Of a DNA stretch of 64,000 bases, positions 1-11,539 are shown in pieces (positions within the stretch are counted from its first letter, which is position 1; each line of letters begins with the position of its first letter). This DNA is from Acorus gramineus (lineage: Eukaryota > Streptophyta > Magnoliopsida > Acorales > Acoraceae), in NCBI GenBank assembly GCA_030737835.1, contig JAUJYN010000102.1, positions 52,593-116,592 of the forward strand, read 5' to 3'. The position numbers and the translations under genes are program-made. The notes under the pieces were generated by a model. That model was not told where the DNA came from. It made no database searches and saw only the letters and a program-made list of their open reading frames with translations.

Positions 1-691
1 CGCCACAACCGCCACCACCAAGACCACCACCACCTCAGCCACTCTCAAGGTGGGGGAAAGCCATGAGAGGGAGGTAGAGAAAGGGGAAATCAAAACAAAA
101 ACCATACAAAGGTAGATCACACCCTTACCTTTCTTTTTCCCTTCTAGGGTTTTCTTCTTCTTCTTCTTCTACAACCTCTAATGGCCAAAAGAAAGAAGAG
201 GGAGTGATGGATTTGTGTGTGTGAGAGAGAGAGAGATGGGGAAGAAAAGTGGGCGCCCAACACTAGTGACACACACACACACACTCACACACTTGGAACA
301 ATAGGGTTTGGTGGGGATTGACTTGAGTCAACCCAACCACACAAAAAAACAAAAGGATTTGACCAAGTCAATGGTCAAATTTGACTTGGTCCAAGTCTCC
401 TTGACTTGGTCAAGTCTCCCCTTTGACATTCCCACTCGGTCAAAACCCGGATACGATTCAGAACTGCCAAATTCTGAAACGTTACCGGAATTCGATGAAA
501 TTTTCGTGAGTGGTTTGAAATGGCACCAGGACACATAATGTGCAGTTAGATTTTCAATCGGAGTTCTCGAGCTCATGCAGATAGCTAAAGTCCAAAATTT
601 TAGCGGTTCTGATCGAAAAAAGAAAAAGTTGAAAAACTACCAGAAATGTCCCAAAGGTGACCAGAAGGCTAAAAGTGACACATATATAACA
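1..691 (-). mobile_element. Partial long LTR (chromovirus/Tekay-like), U3 end
   Basis: This is one end of an LTR that starts outside the window. Positions about 440-691 align closely with 39,597-39,844, the end of a complete LTR described below; both finish with GTGACACATATATAACA. Read on the minus strand the LTR begins TGTTATATATGTGTCAC, as the full copy does. The part at 1-300 has CCACCACCA-rich and GA-rich stretches like those of the two full LTRs. The LTR ends inside a LINE open reading frame, so it inserted into the LINE. The Tekay assignment rests on the long LTR and the GGGGCGTGACA end of its relatives and is an inference; no polymerase domain is present. Confidence 0.7.
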
Positions 692-1757
692 GGACTCTTC
701 TCCCCCTCTACATATCGGACAGGTGGAATCTGCCTGAGGAGCCCAACGTGCACGATATGCCTTGGTGAGGAGCTTATCTTGAAACATAAGCCACAAGAAA
801 AACTTAACGTTTAATGGAATTTTTGGTGTCCATATCTCATTGTACTTCTGTGCTATGGATGTCATAGGAGGCCTATTCCTTCTCCACCACTCGTAGCAAC
901 GTTTCACTGTAAACATCTCCCTAGGTTGAGGACTCCAACACACTCTGTCGATGTAGTCGGGCCACACTGACTCCTCTTGCAACTCTCGAATCAGTGCAGA
1001 AAACAGCTCCTCCTCTTCCTCAACTAGCATGCGTTGTAGACTCACCAGCCAACCTCCCCCCAATGGATCTGGTCTCCAAAACTGCTCATCCAAGCCATCT
1101 TTATTCAGTGCAAGATCAAACAGCTCTGGGAACTTGGTCTTCAGAGGAGTGTCCCCCACCCAACGATCATGCCAAAACCTGATCAATCCACCATTGCCCA
1201 CCTTTCAACTGATTGCATCGGCAAACTGTAAAGTGGCACTTAAGATCCCCCTCCAGATCTGAGAAGGCCTCGGTGACCCTCTGGGAAAAGCATCAATGTG
1301 GTACACTAAGCACCTATATCTCTCCTCAATAACTCTTTTCCATAGAACGGAATCACAAGAGAGGCAACGCCACTTTCATTTACTTAGAAGAGCTTTATTC
1401 ATATCTTCCAAGTTGAGCACTCCGAGACCTCCCGATCTTTTAGAGCTGCACACTATGTCCCAATTAACCATATGCACCTTCCTTTTATCACTTACTGGCC
1501 CACTCCATAAAAATCTGCGCCTTATTCCTTCAAGCTGCTGAAGTATCCCTTTTGTAATCTTGAAAATTGAGAGGAAGAAAGTTGGAAGATTAGAAAGAAC
1601 GGCCTGCAAGAGGATGAGCCTTCCCCCGGAGCTAAGCAGTTTTCCTTTCTAACCTTCCAAGCGTTTTGTGAACTTCTCAATCAAAAGAGACCATTCAGCC
1701 TTCAGGAACCTTCCCAAATGAAGAGGGAGGCCCAAGTGTCTCACCTAAGGAGATTTG
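692..1757 (-). mobile_element. LINE (non-LTR retrotransposon) remnant: end of reverse transcriptase and zf-RVT domain
   Basis: Minus-strand translation shows, in order, an LGLPLHLGRFLKAEW-type motif near 1740-1690, a segment containing LLQAVLSNLPTFFLSIFKI, then GGLGVLNLEDMNKALLSK, the usual reverse-transcriptase tail of plant L1-type LINEs. Further on come GNGGLIRFWHDRWVGD and the zinc-binding reverse-transcriptase domain, KIPLNVKFFLWL and CPIC-GGEES. A frameshift around 1376-1201 and several stops make it a pseudogene. The reading frame is cut after GGEES by the LTR that ends at 691. The RT active-site region is absent, so this copy is 5'-truncated. At its upstream end it joins a 5S rRNA sequence directly. 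Confidence 0.85.
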
Positions 1758-1759
1758 GT

Positions 1760-1856
1760 GGGGTGCAACACGAGGACTTCCCAGGAGGTCACCCATCCTA
1801 GTACTACTCTCGCCTAAGCACTCTTAACTTCGGAGTTCTGATGGGATTCGATGTAG
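1760..1856 (-). rRNA. 5S rRNA-derived fragment (3' ~97 nt), fused to LINE
   Basis: The minus strand reads as plant 5S rRNA from about nucleotide 24 to the 3' end. It includes CCCATCAGAACTCCGAAG, GGCGAGAGTAGTACTAGG and the terminal GTCCTCGTGTTGCACCCC. I see about four or five differences from the plant consensus as I recall it, for example CTTAGGCG for CTTGGGCG and AAGAGTG for AAGCGTG. The first ~23 nt of 5S are missing or too diverged. The internal control region of 5S genes lies inside the retained part, but without the normal 5' end and a terminator it is unlikely to make functional rRNA. It sits at the upstream end of the LINE in the same orientation. Confidence 0.85.
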
Positions 1857-3140
1857 TTCAAATCTTAATAATTAATTGTTATCTCCCCCTTAATCCTTTT
1901 CCTGTCCTCTTGGGTAAAATGAAGCAAGATTATCGAACTAAACATTCAATGTACTCCATAACAAAGAACAGGTTTATCAAGCTATATAAAAAATACAACA
2001 ATCAAACACTTGAATAAATTTTTATTTGGCAATATGAACAAAATTAGTAATAGCATGAATCTGAACTGAAAATTTATGAACAATTGTAATATTTTAATAA
2101 AATTACTTCTTGATCCACGTACTTAACAATTACTAAAATTAACATTTACATAACAACTATAACAAAATCTACCAATGTGATGCACAATGACATAATCTAC
2201 TATTTACATAATAGAAATGTAATATTTTCTATTATTCTTATAACAATTACAACAGAAATTACAAATATTATAATTTACACAATAAATATGTAATATCATA
2301 CATAGAACTAAACTAAGGATATGTAAATTACAGAAATGTAATAACTGATTACAAAAATGTAATACTAATTTACAGATGGGGGTGGTTTAGGTATAAAAAA
2401 TGAGGTGGCATAGGTCATGGAGCAAAAAAAAAGACCATATTTCAGGGGTAAATAAAAAAAGTCCGGTGGTAGAAAAAAAATTAGACCTTTAGTCAAGGGG
2501 TGTTTAAACAATTCCCCTATTTAATTTCAAAAAAATATATATTTAAATCTGAAATAGTGTTGTATTATTATTTATTATGTTAGTATATTCACATCTTTAT
2601 GATTTGTAGAGATTTTTTTTTTTGTTATTTTTCTATGTTAAACATGTAATCCCCGTTTGAGTGGGGAATAACTATGGAATACAAGTGGATAAAGGGAATA
2701 AGATTGAAAAACGTATTTGGATAGTTGAATAATTAGTGTTAGTCTTTTTTGTGGGTGTATAAGTGAGACCCACTATTTTATCCATTTTTTGGGGTTTTGG
2801 GGTGTGATTATTCCCCTCACCCTTTTTCCAAATCCAATAAAAAAAATTTGGGTGGTGGTTTTGGAAACTTGAGAGAGGGGAGGGGCAAGAAAAAGGAAAG
2901 AAAAGGAAAAGGGCAAGAGATAGGGAAGAAGAGTGAGAGTGAGAAAAAGAGAAAGGAAGGTGGCAATTAGAGAGGGTGGCAAGTGGAGGACGCTAGATAG
3001 GTGGCGGGTTAGAGGGAGAGAGAGAAAAAAAGAGGGAGAGAGGTCAAAGGGTCTCCAGGCCGACATTGAGATCCAGACCTTATGCATCTCCGAAACATGA
3101 AGACGAAGAGGAGCTTCCCCCCTCCCTCCATTGTGACAGA
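1857..3140. other. AT-rich intergenic DNA without recognised gene
   Basis: I find no convincing coding sequence here. The stretch 2080-2370 repeats short words around TTACA, ATGTAATA and TTATAACA. About 2380-2510 has a run of GGGG/AAAA segments typical of transposon debris. About 2640-2800 contains phrases such as GTTTGAGTGGGGAATAAC that resemble the ends of small hAT-type MITEs elsewhere in the window. 2870-3050 is a GA-rich (minus-strand CT-rich) simple-sequence tract. Confidence 0.5.
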
Positions 3141-3394
3141 TAATTTACATATTATGAGATGGATATAGTCCATTACCTATACCTAAATTGCGGCGGATAT
3201 CAATGGGCGCGTCTATCCCCACCAAACAGTTTTCTTATCCCACCACCGACCAAAACAAAAAACCAAAAACATGACATTTGATTTTTTAGTGGCTAACCCC
3301 ACCAAGGACATCTCTTCCCACCAACAAGAACCATATACTATTGCTGTTCCCACCTCCCCAATGAGAATAAAACACTCCAACCTGTCTTGTTCTC

Positions 3395-3660
3395 TCTCCC
3401 GCCCATTTCTTTCACGGTCGATAGTGACGTTCGCCCTTGACCTGCCGGCCAAAACCACAAACACTCTCTGGCGACCACCACGGCGACGTCACAGATCGTC
3501 CCCAACGATTCTCCACCGACTAATCGTGCCCTTTCTGACTCCCGCCCATTTCCTTTACAGTCGACTGCGACGTTCATCCTCGACGTGCCAGTTGGAACCA
3601 AGAACACCCTCCAGCGACCAACACGGCGTTGCAGACCCTCTCCGACGACATTGCACCATT
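3395..3660. repeat. Degenerate ~140-bp tandem duplication inside MULE-1
   Basis: Two successive blocks share CCCGCCCATTTC, then a CGACTGCGACGTTC-like stretch, a CCTGCCGG/CGTGCCAG segment, AACACTCTC/AACACCCTCC, GCGACCA, ACGGCG and CGACGATT/CGACATT. They start near 3400 and near 3540. Because of the duplication the stretch has an open frame of 132 codons on the plus strand, but its composition follows the repeat and I do not regard it as a gene. Confidence 0.5.
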
Positions 3661-3699
3661 TCAAATTGATGCCCTATTTCAAAACTCTTCATTTATGTG

Positions 3700-4090
3700 A
3701 GTATCTATTCTTTTTTTTTGTGTTCAATTTTTTGTCGTTCTCATGGATGTGGTGGCATTGGTGATGCTTGTTATGGATGTGGTTCCAGTGGTAGTGGTTG
3801 TATTTGTTGGGTTTAGGATTGTGTTTTGTTTTGTGTATGATGATGTAGTTCATTGTTATGTTGGTGGAGGTGATGGTGGTAGTGGTAATGGTCATGGTTG
3901 TATGTGATTGTTGTAGTTTTTTTTGGGCTTCATATGTGATGTGTTTGTTGTGATGGTTGTGGTTGGGTGGTTCGTTGTTTGGGTTTGTGGAATGCGTCCT
4001 GGTAGATGTTATATTAAAATGGATGGTGATCATGGTGTTGTAGGTTTTGGTGGTTGGTTTGATGATAAGTGTAGTCGTTAAACATGTCAT
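3700..4090 (+). repeat. G/T-rich simple sequence (GTGGTTGTGGT type)
   Basis: The plus strand is dominated by G and T with recurring GTGGTGATGGT, GTTGTGGTTG and GGTTGTGG words and almost no C. It contains minus-strand open frames made of Thr/His/Asn/Pro, which is an artefact of this composition. Confidence 0.6.
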
Positions 4091-4503
4091 TGTGTATTTT
4101 TTTTAGCAATCATGTGATTTTGTGTATCAACCATTGTTCTTACAGACATCGTCGGACACGGATATGATCAACCTTGAATTATAGAACCACCACAAGTGTT
4201 TGAAGCATGAGCAGTGAGGTTAGCATTTAGAATTCATAATCTTACTTTATTTAGACCCAATGATGTATATGTAGTCATGACGTATGTTAAATGTATATGC
4301 AGAGGTCGATAATACATTTCGTTCAAGATGTTGAAGAGCCTTTCCCTGAGGAGAGGGAGGCCATGTCCAATGACCCTATCACGAACATTGACACCACCAA
4401 GCATTTCTCTACATCCTTGGTAATATGAAGCCCTCAAACATTAATTTCTTTTGTTGGTATATATGAGATGTCCAATGTATATATTTGATCTTCTCATTGT
4501 TTC

Positions 4504-7090
4504 AGGGTTTCGAACGGAACTAATTGATTGGGTCAAAAGAGTTGGGAGAAATATCGGAGTCATCGTAGTCATTGGGCGGTCAGAACATTCAAGGCCGAAT
4601 AAATCAGCTCGAGTGGATCTAATATGTGAGAGGGGGGGGGTAAATATGATAGTCGACCAAGAAAGAAAGACATTGACAAGAAGGATAGAAAGAAGCATCA
4701 ATCTGGTACGAAGAAGTGTGGTTGTCTCTTCAAGTTGCGCGCCATAGAGCATTCAAGGAGATGGTCATTGAGAGTGTTATGTGGTTCACATAATCATCCC
4801 CTTATCATCAGCTTCGAGGGTCACTATTTTGCTGGGAAGTTGTTGGAGGATGAATACACAGTGGTAGAAGGAATGTCAGTGAGTGGTATGCGGCCACGCG
4901 ACATCCTAATGCACTTGAAGTGTAGAGATCCAACCAATGTCAGCTCAATGAAGACCATATACAATGCTCGGTTGAAAATGTGGGTCCTACAGACATGTGG
5001 TCGCACACATATGCAACGATTGATGAAGTTAATCTATGAGCACGGGTATATTGAGCGGCATTGAGTGTAAGAGAACGCTGAGGTTGTGTCGGAAATCTTT
5101 TTTGCGCATCTTAAGTTTATTCAGCTAGTTCACGCGTTTCCTTTGGTCTTCATGATGGACTGCACTTACAAGACCAACCCATATAGAATGCCATTACTGG
5201 AGATAGTAGAGGTGACTTCCATAGGCAAGACATTTGTTGCAGCTTTAGTCTATCTACGGACGAAAAAGGACGATAACTATGCCTGGGCGATGGAATGCTT
5301 TAAGTCGCTCTTTGATGGTATCCCATCCCCGAAGGTAATCATAACCGACCATGAGCTTGGTTTGATGAAGGCTGTATCTATGGTGTTTCCTTCTACTGTC
5401 TGCCTACTTTGTCGCATTCACATTGCAAAGAATGTCTTGAAAAACTGTAGAAAAGCATTCTCCGATCTAGAGACATGGGACAAGTTCAATGGAGCTTGGT
5501 TTGAGTGATGAGAGCATTAACGGAGGAATAATTTTATAGAAAATTGCAACTTTCTAGAAGATGAGTTTCGTGCATTTCCAAATGAGCTTTCATACCTTCA
5601 CAAGACTTGGGTGGTCAAGCACCGAGAAAGGTTCGTCTCTGCATGGATTGATAAACATCTACACCTTGGTAGCACATCCACAAATCGAGTCGAAGGCCAC
5701 CATGCAAAATTGAAGCAACAATTGTAAACATCCATGGGCAACTTTGTGAGTTCCTGGCAAACGATCCACAATCTCTTGGAGTTGCAGATATCAAATATAA
5801 GGGCTTCCTTTGAGGAGAGCCTTACAAGGATCCCCATAGGTACCGAGGGTTTCTTTACCGGGAGCTCATGGGCGTGGTCTCCGTATATGCGTTGCAGAAG
5901 ATACAGATAGAGTCATATGTAGCAAATGGGATTGGTCCAGATAGCAACCTTTGTAATAATGTTTTGTATACCACTTGCGAATTACCATGTGCCCATATGA
6001 TTGGGGAATACAAGCGAGAAGGTTGTGCCATACATGTTGCTACGATTCATCCATTCTGGCGTAAGCTTGGGATCACTCCTTCTATCGAGGATTTCACCGA
6101 CGAGGTGGACATAGGCCCGGAGATTGAGATGCTTCTCGAACGCTTCAATCATGGGAATATTGCCCAACAAAAAGAGATGAAAATTTTTTAAAAAAAGTGG
6201 AGTGATCCAACTTCCACCATTCTTCTAGAGCCCACCGACAAAGTAAACACCAAGGGTCGTAAGAAAAGTGGACGGAAAAGAGCAATAGCCCTTACAGAGG
6301 AGTCAACCAAAAGATCTCCAAGTGGTTATGAATACGTACTTCAATCAGTGGAGGAATCAGTTGAAGTGGGGTCTGCTATTCCACCACAAGCCTCACATTC
6401 CCAGGGAGCCAAGCGTTCAAAACAATCGAAGATGAGCGTACAAAGAGGAAGAGTTAGTCGGAGTCGATCTGTCGGTGTTGACAAATACATTGCTGAATCC
6501 CGCCCCCCCTTCCTAACTCCATTCATAAGTAACATATATGATGTTCCAGGGGACGGTCATTGTGGATTTCAGGTGGTTGCATCTTTTTTGGGTATGTCAA
6601 ACGATGGATGGAGAGATGTTAGGACCGATCTACTCGTCGAGATCGAGCAACATCCGGACGAGTATAATCTTGTGTTCTATGGGTTGGCTCATGTGCAGGA
6701 AGTGAAAAGAATTCTGAATTGTCAATCTTCCACCGTTGGCAAGGAGCATTGGATGTCAATGCCAGATATGGGATTTGTGATTGCTTCTTATTACAAGATC
6801 GTGGTGATACATATATCAAAACACCAATGTCTAACATTCTTCTCACTGAGGGATCCTCCACCGCCAGTCAGTGCCCACCGGATCCTATCGATTGGTTACG
6901 TTAAGGGTGTCATTTTGTCAATTTGGAGTTCACCACGGACTCGCTATTACCTCCCGCAACAAAAACATGGGATCGGTTCCGTCTTGATATGGCTAGCTCA
7001 TGGGTGACGCCCTACATTGAGAGGATTGATCGATTCAGAGCTTTAGCAAGGACTAATGTTGCAGTGGTTGATGTGATCGATCTAGAGTAG
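4504..7090 (+). pseudogene. MULE transposase fused to an OTU-like cysteine protease domain, frameshifted
   Basis: Translation in pieces gives a FAR1/MULE-type protein. The DNA-binding part (ELIDWVKRVGRN, CERGG) is followed, after a frameshift in a run of nine Gs at 4632-4640, by KKCGCLFKLRA and CGSHNHPL. The DDE transposase core follows (FMMDCTYKTNPYRMPLLEIV; ITDHELGLMKA), then HLGSTSTNRVEGHHAKLK, and a SWIM-like C-x-LPCAH at about 5970-5990. After a TKGRKKSGRKR linker, the OTU domain appears at 6530-6900 with the DVPGDGHCGF motif; its catalytic Cys is codon 6561-6563. A conserved tail (WDRFRLDMASSWVTPYIERI) ends at TAG 7088-7090. Stops at 5062-5067, 5506-5511, 5518-5520 and 5725-5727, and shifts near 5830 and 6910, show it is dead. 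The family pairing of transposase with OTU is known in plant MULEs; its role is not established. Confidence 0.88.
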
Positions 7091-7690
7091 TCAAGGTATA
7101 AAGGTCACAATGTGATTATGTATAGGTGGTGTAGGTAGTCAAAGCGATGGTGTGAAGGTCAGAAAGTGATTCATTTGGTCTATGTACTGTAAGTCAAAAT
7201 CCGTTGATGGTGTAAAGGTCACACAGTGATTTATTTTGTATATGTAGTATAGTTAGTCAAAATAGTCAAGGTATAAAGGGCATGATATGATTCATTTTGT
7301 ATTTAGTCAAAGATCAGTAGTACTCGAGTAAATTTCACGAGTTCATTTTGTTCAATCAGATGATGTTATTGTATAATGAATTTTCATGCTGCTCTCATTT
7401 GTTTATCAGAATGATTAATGAGTGAGAATGAATGATTGAGTCATTTGTTATTGTGAGAATGCTTTAATGATTCATTTGTTTTCTAACCCCTAGACACCGT
7501 TTGACAAAAACAAAGATATGTCCAGAAAGGTTCTGACCCCGTTTGACTCAAAAAAATGAATTTCACAACGCTCAGATCGACTACACGTAGGCGTCTCTAT
7601 AAGTTATGGGCGATCTATTTTAATCAAACCAAAAAAATAAACATTCATACAAAGATTTAGTATAAACATAGCCAATCCATTTAGTATAAA
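7091..7690. other. Noncoding spacer downstream of the transposase-OTU pseudogene
   Basis: No coding potential is seen. Between 7090 and 7320 a phrase of the form GGTGTAAAGGTCACAAAGTGATT plus TAGTCAAA recurs three or four times at about 60-80 bp spacing, a decayed minor repeat. It leads into the 88-bp array. Confidence 0.5.
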
Positions 7691-7691
7691 A

Positions 7692-8480
7692 ATAAAAACC
7701 CCCGTTCGATCTGAATGAGTAGTACTTTTCATCTACAGACGACTAAAACTGGTCGAACATATTCGAAACACAACCATGTGAAATTCACACCGTTCGACCC
7801 GAATGAGTCATACTTTTCGTCTATAGGCGACTAAAACCAGTCGAACACGTTTGAAACAAAAGCATGTGAAATTCACACTGTTTGACCGGAATAAGTCGTA
7901 CGTTTCGTCTATAGGCGACTTAAACTGATCGAACGCGTTCGAAACACAAGCATGTGAAATTCACACCGTTCGACCCAAATGAGTCGTACATTTCGTCTAT
8001 AGGCGACTTAAATCGGTCGAACACGTTCGAAACAGAAGCATGTGAAATTCACACCGTTTGACCCGAATGAGTTGTACGTTTCGTCTATAGGCGACTCAAA
8101 CCGGTCGAACACGTTCGAAACACAAGCATATTGAAATTCACACCGTTCGACCCGAATGAGTCGTACTTTTCATCTATAGGCGACCGAAATTGGTCAAACA
8201 TTCCACAACCATGTGAACCTCTCTGACCCTGGTTGAACCGAAATCGTCGTACGGTTAGGCTATAGGTGACCGAAATTGGTCAAACACGTTCGACCCGAAT
8301 GAGTTGGGCTACCTTATAAACTTGTCTTACCCCGTTCGACCCGAATGAGTCATACGTTTAGGTTAAGGGCGACCGAACTGGTCGAACAAGGTCTAGTAAA
8401 AACCTGTCTCACCTAGTTCGACCAGAATGAGTCATAATCATTGGTTATGGGCGACCATTAGTGGTCGAACGAAGTCGAGA
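7692..8480. repeat. 88-bp tandem array with GTTCGACC / GGTCGAAC words
   Basis: The word GAATGAGT (or one-base variants) recurs at 7713, 7801, 7889, 7977, 8065 and 8154, that is at 88, 88, 88, 88 and 89 bp. More degenerate units continue to about 8480, with GAATGAG at 8297, 8343 and 8425. Each unit carries CGTTCGACC, a TCGTCTATAGGCGAC segment, CGGTCGAACACGTTCG and GTGAAATTCACAC. The unit is rich in self-complementary words. It occupies the spacer between the 3' ends of the convergent transposase and PMD genes. Confidence 0.92.
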
Positions 8481-9143
8481 ACCCACTAAACATTCTTGAC
8501 AGTGATGTATGCAGAAGTAACAAAGAAAACCTAAGAAATCTTGTGGGTTAAGAGAGGCTAAAACCATCAATGAAGAAAGAATGTGTGAACCCTGAAAGCA
8601 AAGTCAAAGAAGAAAATTCATATCATATTTAACTGGATGGACATCCAAAAAACACCCACATTTGTCTACACAAAACAACAAAATAACAAGTTACATACTA
8701 GTTTTGATGAAAATGCTTAAACCTGTCAAACTATCCAAAAAAGCACATAAACAACCAAAACATGACACGCTGTTTTTTTTTTACATTAACAAGAAGGTCA
8801 AATCCTGCTATCATGCTTCCTCTGTTTGGACCTTCGCTCCAATACAGGTGAGTGAGGGAGGGGTGTCCCGTGTTGGAGGAAATTGATCATGCCTTCAAGA
8901 ATAGGCCTTTGGACCGATGTGAAGGTGCTTCCCCTATCAAGTAAACCTTCAAGAAACTGACATGCAGTTGTGACATGCTGTATGAATGAAATATAGGGTC
9001 AGTTCTAAACATAACATTTCCAGGTTATGAGAAACCATCAATAAAATTGTTGAATTTATTACCGAGGGTATGTCAGAAGAGGTATTGCCCCTGTTAAACA
9101 GTCTCTTGTTCTGGGGGTTTTGTAAGATTGTATGACTGATCTT
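8481..9143. other. Noncoding spacer between the 88-bp array and the PMD gene
   Basis: I see no gene. The sequence is AT-rich and of mixed composition. It would contain the 3' untranslated region of the minus-strand PMD gene that ends at 9144. Confidence 0.5.
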
Positions 9144-10860
9144 TCAAAACCACCCCATGTAATCTGGGACTGCATCCCATGGAAAATTGGCACGGTCTTC
9201 CCTGGTGGCTGCACCTAGTAGGTAATCCTCCCATTGCTCAAGTACTTCCACGCTACCAGGATAATCAGCTTTGTAACTGGTAGTGCTACAATGCCTTCTC
9301 ACATTTGAACGGGGTCGGATTGGTGCTCTGGGGATGCACTGAACATGGCCAAGCTGTCGAAGTACCCTATTTGGCAGATAGGGTTCAAATATCACATTGA
9401 CACACAGACACCCCTTGAAGAAGGCGTAGTCCGGGAGCGGTCTACGTTCTCAGACTGATCGGTATGGATCAAACTTTACCTGCATGAAATAAAAAATGTG
9501 ACTACATTTTACAATTTAAGTATATAACAAATAGAAAAGAAGTAAAATATTACTTGCTCGGCCGTGGTCATATCTAGAATCTCCCGAAGGATATCAACTG
9601 AATTATTCGGCAACCCCGGTGCATTACGACAGTTGGTCCATCGATTGGAACGAGAGGCATCTTCCGTATACTCTGGATTCGGTGCTGGACTGAGAAAGGC
9701 AAAGTACTCGTACACCCATACCTACAAACCAGTTGTGAGAGTATAATTGAGATATTTAAGCAAAAGGATCAACTAAACAGGGAGGAGTGAATGAATTTTC
9801 TTCCAAAAGTGTAAGAAATCTAGAAATCTGACTGCACTTTGCACGGGATGCAATCCCTAATTGTCGATATAGATGAGCGAGTGTAGCAGCCCGCCAACCA
9901 ACTAATGCAATGTCTTCCATATCGCCCAAATATTTCAAATATGATACTGAAACGTTACTGCCAGTCTTATCATAGAATAGAGTACGCCTTAGCACAAACA
10001 ATAAGAAACCCCTAACTACGAAGTGAATGTGTTCCTCCGACAAACTAGTGGACTTTAAGACCAACTTATCCCTCAACCACTTCAATCTCAAAGCACTACC
10101 ATTATGCAGACGCAACTCCTCACGAATCTCATTCATCGGTAGATTTAGGCTTTTAAAAACTAATTTTGAGGCGTCCCCAATGTCCATGGAGGTTGACCCG
10201 TACACTGCTCTACCCATCACCGGGATTCCAATTATTTGTGTCACGTCATTGAGGGTGATGGTCATCTCTCTAAATGGTAGGTGGAAGGTGTTCATCTCTG
10301 GATGCCACCTTTCCACCATTGAACTAATCAAATGTCTGTTTGGTGCGTGGAAGCTATATTCAACCAGCTGCCACAGGCCACTTTGCTTCACCATGTTCTT
10401 AAAGGTGGTTGATTCATCATGGACATTCCATCCCTCCATGGTTTTGGTAGGTTGATGACATCATGATGTTTGATCACCCTACACACAATCGAATATACTT
10501 CATTTTTAAATGATATCATACACAAAGCACATTAACATAAACAAAATAATGAAATGAATTCAGATGTACCTTTCTGTTCCAAACACGATACGCGATATGA
10601 TGCCTGTAATGAACAAGAATTGCACCTGTTTCAGGTCCACCCGGGAAAGGACCATTCAGACTGTTTGGGTCTATGTCTGAATCTACAATTTTGAGTGTCG
10701 ATTCGTCTTCTTCCACCTCCTCTCCCTCTACCTCAGGATCTTCTGCATCTGGTTGTTCCACATATGGAACTACTAAACCAGACGATGCATTTTTGGCAAG
10801 TCTTTCTGATTGATGTCTTCGAAGCGAGGTGGTCAGTGGAATGCGAGGCTTTCGGGCCAT
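9144..10860 (-). pseudogene. Plant mobile domain (PMD, MAIN/MAIL1-like) gene of MULE-1, four exons, disabled
   Basis: PMD proteins occur as host genes (MAIN, MAIL1, acting in silencing with PP7-type phosphatases) and as transposon cargo. Exon 1 (10570-10860) starts MARKPRIPLTTSLRRHQ, is acidic, and ends NRK before a GTACAT donor. Exon 2 (about 9756-10478) has the diagnostic HLISSMVERWHPEMNTFHLP and EMTITLNDVTQIIGIPV. Exon 3 (9554-9721) reads VWVYEYFAFLSPAPNPEY. Exon 4 (9144-9479) contains FEPYLPNRVLRQLGHVQCIP and ends PDYMGWF. Defects: the exon 2 start runs into a TGA in the spliced frame, the exon 2 donor has no visible GT after FLTLL, and exon 4 has a TGA at 9450-9452. Otherwise it is well preserved, so decay is recent. 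It is antisense to, and converges on, the MULE-1 transposase. Confidence 0.85.
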
Positions 10861-11029
10861 ACTGAAATGAATGTAGAATCATTATAATTTAGTAAACCTA
10901 CAAACTGAAGCTACAATTTATTCACTACAATTCATCGAAGGATTCAATTCATTCTCAATTTTAAAATATAACAAAATCAACCAAATAGAATTGATCATAT
11001 TTGGTCATTAGCAATGTTTTATTCATTAA

Positions 11030-11535
11030 TTGTTTTCACTCATTCCTTTCTTTCATATCATTGAATCAACCAAGGCCCTAAGCCATATAGATGGAAGGGA
11101 ATTCAACAATTGAAGTAAAGCATCCACAATTTGTATTGACATAAGAGATGTCATTTATAGTCTATCGTTTCTATATATGTATAGAAAGTTAAGAAATAAT
11201 CATATAATAATCAAATTTTCAAAAGAAAATAGGCTCGGTTTGTATTTTCAGTTTGCACCTTCTATCTTTATTCTCTTCTTGGTGTGGTGGTTTGAGAAGT
11301 TGATAGAACAGTGACGAAAAAACTAGTTCATGCACTTATGATTAAATCTTCTTCGGCCCCTGTTTTTACTCATTCCTTTCTTTCATATCATTGAGTCAAC
11401 CAAGGCCTTAAACCAAAACAAATTGACAATTTTGTTTAAAACCATTATCAATATGTCGCTCAATTTCATTCATTACCCACATAGATGGAAGAGAATTCAA
11501 CAATTGAAGTAAAGCATCCACAACACATAGACGAG
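11030..11535. repeat. Dispersed direct duplication (~100-150 bp)
   Basis: A stretch at about 11,030-11,130 (ACTCATTCCTTTCTTTCAT, ATCATTGAATCAACCAAGG, then ATAGATGGAAGGGAATTCAA and TTGAAGTAAAGCATCCACAA) recurs at about 11,367-11,523. The second copy has ~80 bp of extra sequence in the middle. The surrounding DNA is AT-rich and noncoding. Confidence 0.75.
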
Positions 11536-11539
11536 TGAA

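Noticed and set aside
1760..1856. Cassandra TRIM retrotransposon as the source of the 5S sequence
   Set aside because: Cassandra carries 5S in its LTRs, but no second 5S copy, TG...CA LTR ends or primer-binding site is present, and the 5S runs straight into LINE coding sequence in the same orientation.
3271..3669. 132-codon frame upstream of the MULE-1 transposase
   Set aside because: Spans a degenerate tandem duplication; the protein shows no family resemblance and the antisense frame is nearly as long.
3689..4090. 133-codon minus-strand Thr/His/Asn-rich frame
   Set aside because: Translation of G/T-rich simple sequence.
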